Source: an uncultured Acetatifactor sp.
GTDB taxonomy: Bacteria; Bacillota; Clostridia; Lachnospirales; Lachnospiraceae
Length of the DNA: 7,580 nucleotides
Assembly: GCA_948496895.1 (NCBI GenBank)
Contig: CAOOJO010000121.1
Location: 1-7,580 of the forward strand
Direction: 5' to 3'
The notes below the pieces were generated by a model, which was not told the origin of the DNA, ran no database searches, and was given only the letters and a program-made list of their open reading frames with translations. This document shows positions 5,023-7,580 of the stretch, piece after piece; position 1 is the stretch's first letter; each line of letters opens with the position of its first letter. A program made the translations under genes and the position numbers.

Positions 5023-5889
5023 ATGGACGCAATCAAAATCGAGAATCTGACGAAATATTATGGGAAAGCCCGGGGAATCCGGGAGATAGACCTGACCGTG
5101 GCGGAGGGGGAGTTCTTTGGCTTCATCGGGCCAAACGGCGCGGGGAAGTCCACCACCATACGGACCTTGCTGGGGCTGATCAGCCCCACATCCGGCAGGG
5201 CATACATTTATGGGCTGGATATCGTAAAGCAGAACAAGGAGATTCTGGCCCGGGTGGGCTATCTGCCCTCGGAGGCGGTATTCTACTCCGGCATGCGGGT
5301 GCGGGAGGTGCTGAAGCTCTCCGCGGATCTGCGGGGGAAGGACTGCAGGGAGGAGGAGGCCAGGCTCTGCGAACGGCTGCAGCTGGACACCGCCAGGAAG
5401 GTGGAGGAGCTTTCCTTTGGCAACCGGAAAAAGGTGGGCATCGTCTGCGCCCTGCAGCATGAGCCTGCGCTGCTGATCCTGGACGAGCCCACCAGCGGCC
5501 TGGATCCGCTGATGCAGAGGGAGTTCTTTGACATCCTCAGGGAGCGGAACCGGGCAGGGGCCACGGTGTTCCTGTCCAGCCATATCCTGTCGGAGATCCA
5601 GCACAACTGCACCCGGGCGGCCATCATCCGGGAGGGCCAGGTCATCGCCTGTGACAGCGTGGAGGCCCTTTCCCGCACCACGGCAAGGCGGGTCAGCGTC
5701 CGGGGAGAGGTGTCGCTGGAGGGGCTTGGGGGCATCCGGGACAGGGAGGATTCCCCGGGGGCGGTGAGCTTCCTCTACAGCGGGGACATGAACCTGCTGC
5801 TGCAGAGGCTGGCGGCGGGCAGGGTATCGGATCTGTCCGTGTCGGAGCCGGATCTGGAGGAGATATTCATGCATTATTATGAAAGCTGA
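5023..5889 (+). CDS. ABC-2 type transporter ATP-binding protein
   Basis: A 288-residue ATPase subunit that should drive the membrane permease encoded next. Motifs in order: aromatic Y12/Y13, Walker A GPNGAGKST (36-44), Q-loop region GYLPSEAVFY (79-88) with S83 where most ABC proteins have Gln, signature LSFGN (130-134) in place of LSGGQ, Walker B LLILDEP with D154/E155, D-loop SGLD (158-161) and switch H187. As I recall, LPSE together with LSFGN recurs in a clostridial drug-efflux-like subfamily, so this is a variant rather than damage. The last 80 or so residues form the usual C-terminal extension. The ATG at 5023 gives the usual MDAIKIENLTKYYG opening, with AAAGG 10 nt upstream. In-frame ATGs at 4966, 4981 and 5014 are possible but have poor spacing. 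It lies 123 bp after tetR and is probably co-transcribed with it. The substrate is unknown. Confidence 0.94.
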   Translation: MDAIKIENLTKYYGKARGIREIDLTVAEGEFFGFIGPNGAGKSTTIRTLLGLISPTSGRAYIYGLDIVKQNKEILARVGYLPSEAVFYSGMRVREVLKLSADLRGKDCREEEARLCERLQLDTARKVEELSFGNRKKVGIVCALQHEPALLILDEPTSGLDPLMQREFFDILRERNRAGATVFLSSHILSEIQHNCTRAAIIREGQVIACDSVEALSRTTARRVSVRGEVSLEGLGGIRDREDSPGAVSFLYSGDMNLLLQRLAAGRVSDLSVSEPDLEEIFMHYYES

Positions 5890-6004
5890 GCGTCCGGTGC
5901 CGGGGAAACCGGGCAGCCGGCTTGAGTGCGATATCGGAAAGGATACACGGATAAACGAATAAATATAAGCGGATTACTGCATTGCGTGATAAAATGATAA
6001 CAGA

Positions 6005-6070
6005 CCGATTTTATGCTCACGAGCGATAAAGTTTGCTGCCAGTTTATGGCATCTGACGCTCGTGAGTCGG
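6005..6070. repeat. Large interrupted inverted repeat between ATPase and permease genes
   Basis: CTCACGAGCG (6016-6025) and CGCTCGTGAG (6057-6066) are perfect 10-bp inverted repeats around a 31-bp interior. An inner pair TGCC/GGCA lies at 6037-6040 and 6048-6051, and an outer pair CCGA/TCGG at 6005-6008 and 6067-6070. The left arm can also fold on itself (TTTAT-GCTC-AC-GAGC-G-ATAAA). No T-run follows on either strand, so it is not an intrinsic terminator. It could be a dispersed palindromic repeat, an operator, or an mRNA structure that adjusts permease expression. Copy number in the genome cannot be seen here. Confidence 0.6.
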
Positions 6071-6148
6071 GTGACAATGGAAGAAGAGCATTCCATGGCA
6101 AATGTTAGTGACCATCAGTATATAATACGAAAAGAAAGGCGGCAGCAT

Positions 6149-6934
6149 ATGACTTTGATAAAACATGAACTGAGGCAGGGCAGGATTCCCTTTCTCATCT
6201 GGACGGTATCCGTCGGGTTCCTCCTGGCGGTGTGCGTGTTCCTGTTCCCGGAGATGAAGGGGCAGATGGAGGATGTGGGCGATGTGTTCTCCTCCATGGG
6301 GTCGTTCAGCGACGCTTTCGGCATGGACAGGCTGAACTTCGGGACGCTCCTGGGCTTCTATGCCATCGAGTGCGGGAACGTGCTGGGGCTGGGAGGGGCT
6401 TTCTTCGCGGCCCTGTGCGGGGCCGGCATCCTCAGCAAGGAGGAGAAGGACCGGACGGCGGAATTCCTGTTGACCCATCCGGTCAGCAGGGCGAGGATCG
6501 TCACCGAGAAGCTTGCCTCGGCGTATGCCCAGATCATCGCCATGAACCTGATCATCTACGGGATATCCCTGGGCTCCATCGCGGCCATCGGGGAGTCGGT
6601 TCCCTGGAAGGAGCTGAACCTCCTGCACCTGGCCTATTTCCTCCTGCAGGCGGAGCTGGCGGGCATCTGCTTCGGGATATCCGCCTTTGTCCGCAGGGGC
6701 AGCGCGGGGATAGGACTGGGGATAGCCGCGGGGATGTACTTCCTGAACCTGGTGGCCAACATCGCCCAGGCGGCGGAGTTCCTGAAATACGTCACGCCTT
6801 TCGGCTATGCGGAGGGCGCGGACATCATCGAGAAGGGCTGCCTGGACGGGACGCTGGTGGCTATCGGGCTGGCGTTTGGAGCAATCGGCATCGGGGCGGC
6901 TTATGGGAAGTATTGCAGGAAAGATATCCGGTGA
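6149..6934 (+). CDS. ABC-2 type transporter permease
   Basis: A 261-residue integral membrane protein forming the channel for the ATPase encoded upstream. Helices are visible at about 15-33, 65-95 (long), 124-147, 158-180, 186-208 and 234-252, six in all as expected for an ABC-2 permease. The cytoplasmic segment SKEEKDRTAEFLLTHPVSR (96-114) after the second helix is a hallmark of this family (PF12679 type). The start at 6149 is chosen because AAAGG lies 9 nt upstream and MTLIKHELRQGR is the normal family opening with the first helix close behind. In-frame GTG (6062) and ATG (6077) codons upstream would add up to 29 hydrophilic residues with no ribosome site. A 259-bp gap with an inverted repeat separates it from the ATPase gene, unusual for subunits of one complex. 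TATAAT at 6121-6126 lacks a recognisable -35, so a separate promoter is possible but weak. Confidence 0.92.
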   Translation: MTLIKHELRQGRIPFLIWTVSVGFLLAVCVFLFPEMKGQMEDVGDVFSSMGSFSDAFGMDRLNFGTLLGFYAIECGNVLGLGGAFFAALCGAGILSKEEKDRTAEFLLTHPVSRARIVTEKLASAYAQIIAMNLIIYGISLGSIAAIGESVPWKELNLLHLAYFLLQAELAGICFGISAFVRRGSAGIGLGIAAGMYFLNLVANIAQAAEFLKYVTPFGYAEGADIIEKGCLDGTLVAIGLAFGAIGIGAAYGKYCRKDIR

Positions 6935-6974
6935 GGAGGCTGCCCGTGAAGCAGGAGATTTTTCGCCTTTTGTA

Positions 6975-7003
6975 TTGAGGTTCAGGCCGTTTTTAGATAT
7001 ACT
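6975..7003 (+). promoter_or_regulatory. Predicted promoter of the AAA-ATPase gene
   Basis: TTGAGG (6975-6980), a 17-bp spacer and TATACT (6998-7003) match sigma-70 boxes at 4 and 5 of 6 positions. The predicted start is near 7010, with a leader of about 77 nt. This separates the last gene from the efflux operon. Confidence 0.55.
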
Positions 7004-7086
7004 GGAGACAGAAGGGATGTCGAATGGCAGCAGTCTTGGGATGCCTTGCTGAAAGCGTGGGGACAGTTATGCAGAAGGGGGAAGCT

Positions 7087-7580
7087 ATGCCGAAAGAGTT
7101 TCATGTGACGGGAACCTGTATTCCGGAAAAGCATTATATGGTGGATGTCAGCGGCCGTGTGAAGCGGATTGTGGCGGACTATATAGAAAAGGGGAAATAT
7201 TTTACCATCAACCGGGCCAGGCAGTATGGGAAGACCACGCTTATGTACCTGCTGGAAAGGCAGCTGAAGGAAAGCTATTTGGTGCTTTCTCTCAGCTTCG
7301 AGTCTGCGGACGAGCTGTTTGCATCGCTTTACACATTAGCGGCAGGATTGGTTCGGCGGATTGGGAGGGAGCTTTCCGTCCAGGGGGCGGAGAGTGCTGT
7401 CCTGGATAAATGGAACCGTCCCGTTTCGGAAGAATTTCCCATGGAGGATTTGGGAGAGCGCATCTCAGAGCTGTGCAGACAGTATGGCGGAAAAGCCATC
7501 CTGATGATAGACGAGGTGGACAAAAGCTCGGACAATCAGATTTTCCTGTCCTTTCTGGGGCTGCTGCGTGCCAAGTACCT
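7087..7580 (+). CDS. AAA-ATPase-like protein, PF09820 type (N-terminal part, cut by window edge)
   Basis: The first 164 complete codons of a predicted P-loop ATPase. Walker A is NRARQYGKTT (42-51), the RQYGKTT form typical of the AAA-ATPase-like family common in Clostridia and Bacteroidetes. Walker B is AILMIDEVD (137-145). Proteins of this family usually continue for about 350 more residues and end in a PD-(D/E)XK nuclease-like domain, which would lie beyond the right edge. Their cellular role is not established. AAGGGGG lies 5 nt before the ATG at 7087; an in-frame ATG at 7069 would add six residues but has a poorer site. It has its own promoter, and its base composition and codon use (TAT, TTG, GAA, AAA) are less GC-biased than the transporter genes, consistent with an accessory gene that may have arrived separately. 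No functional link to the neighbours is evident. Confidence 0.85.
   Translation, partial: MPKEFHVTGTCIPEKHYMVDVSGRVKRIVADYIEKGKYFTINRARQYGKTTLMYLLERQLKESYLVLSLSFESADELFASLYTLAAGLVRRIGRELSVQGAESAVLDKWNRPVSEEFPMEDLGERISELCRQYGGKAILMIDEVDKSSDNQIFLSFLGLLRAKY

Noticed and set aside
4174..5874. Long open frame of 566 codons on the minus strand
   Set aside because: It is antisense to tetR and the ATPase gene and crosses their intergenic region. The composition is artefactual and no domain is recognisable.
5890..5920. GC-rich hairpin just after the ATPase stop (TGCCGG...CCGGGCA)
   Set aside because: The stem needs a bulge and has no T-run; it looks like ordinary GC-rich self-complementarity.
5994..6029. 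Tiny open frame of 11 codons in the ATPase-permease gap
   Set aside because: No ribosome site, overlaps the inverted repeat, and too short to support.
6121..6126. TATAAT before the permease as a promoter
   Set aside because: No acceptable -35 lies at 15-19 bp spacing, so it is mentioned under the permease but not called on its own.
6940..6975. Possible terminator after the permease (CTGC/GCAG stem followed by T-rich DNA)
   Set aside because: The stem is only 4 bp with a 7-nt loop and the T-run starts 4 nt later, too weak to call as an intrinsic terminator.
6232..6978. Open frame of 248 codons on the plus strand overlapping the permease
   Set aside because: It is a shifted frame of the permease with Gly/Arg/His-rich content. 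The permease frame has the helices and family motif.
7018..7053. Tiny open frame of 11 codons (MSNGSSLGMPC) between permease and AAA-ATPase genes
   Set aside because: It has a purine-rich stretch upstream, but the spacing is too short and the frame is too small to support as a gene or leader peptide.

Overview
This 7.6 kb window is GC-rich bacterial DNA with tightly packed genes, strong Shine-Dalgarno sequences and Firmicutes-type protein families: a LytTR regulator with a GHKL kinase, a heterodimeric ABC exporter, and a TetR regulator with an ABC-2 efflux pair. The best guess is a high-GC Lachnospiraceae or related Clostridia gut bacterium. That is inference from family content and style; no taxonomic marker gene is present.

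Left half (1-4038, all minus strand). A two-component system is encoded first in transcription order: a LytTR-type response regulator (4038-3328), then a short one-helix GHKL histidine kinase (3303-2563). After a 205-bp gap come two ABC half-transporters with overlapping ATGA start/stop: a complete 627-residue one (2357-474) and the first 159 residues of a second one (477-1) that runs off the left edge. The gap holds two 9-bp direct repeats separated by exactly 12 bp, the architecture of LytTR binding sites. They sit just upstream of an extended -10 promoter, so the response regulator probably switches on the exporter directly. Three phased A-tracts lie upstream of the repeats.

Centre (4039-4287). 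A 249-bp divergent control region has a strong extended -10 promoter for the two-component operon and a predicted opposing promoter for tetR whose -10 falls on the same bases. It also carries a 7-bp inverted repeat at the predicted start of the leftward transcript, a 6-bp perfect hairpin in the leader, and a cluster of TTGAC half-sites. That cluster ends in a perfect palindrome, TTGACC-N4-GGTCAA, touching the tetR ribosome binding site.

Right half (4288-7580, all plus strand). A TetR-family regulator, an ABC-2-type ATPase and its six-helix permease form a self-regulated efflux module. A 259-bp gap between ATPase and permease holds a large interrupted inverted repeat (6005-6070) that is not a terminator. 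A weak terminator-like stretch and a good promoter (6975-7003) then lead to the first 164 residues of an AAA-ATPase-like protein (PF09820 type). It looks like an unrelated accessory gene of somewhat lower GC.

Taken together, the locus looks like two export systems placed back to back with separate regulation. One is driven by a LytTR/GHKL system whose kinase has almost no sensor domain, and the other is repressed by a TetR protein. Export of, or defence against, a peptide or other membrane-active compound is a reasonable guess, but no peptide precursor, maturation enzyme or peptidase domain is visible here.
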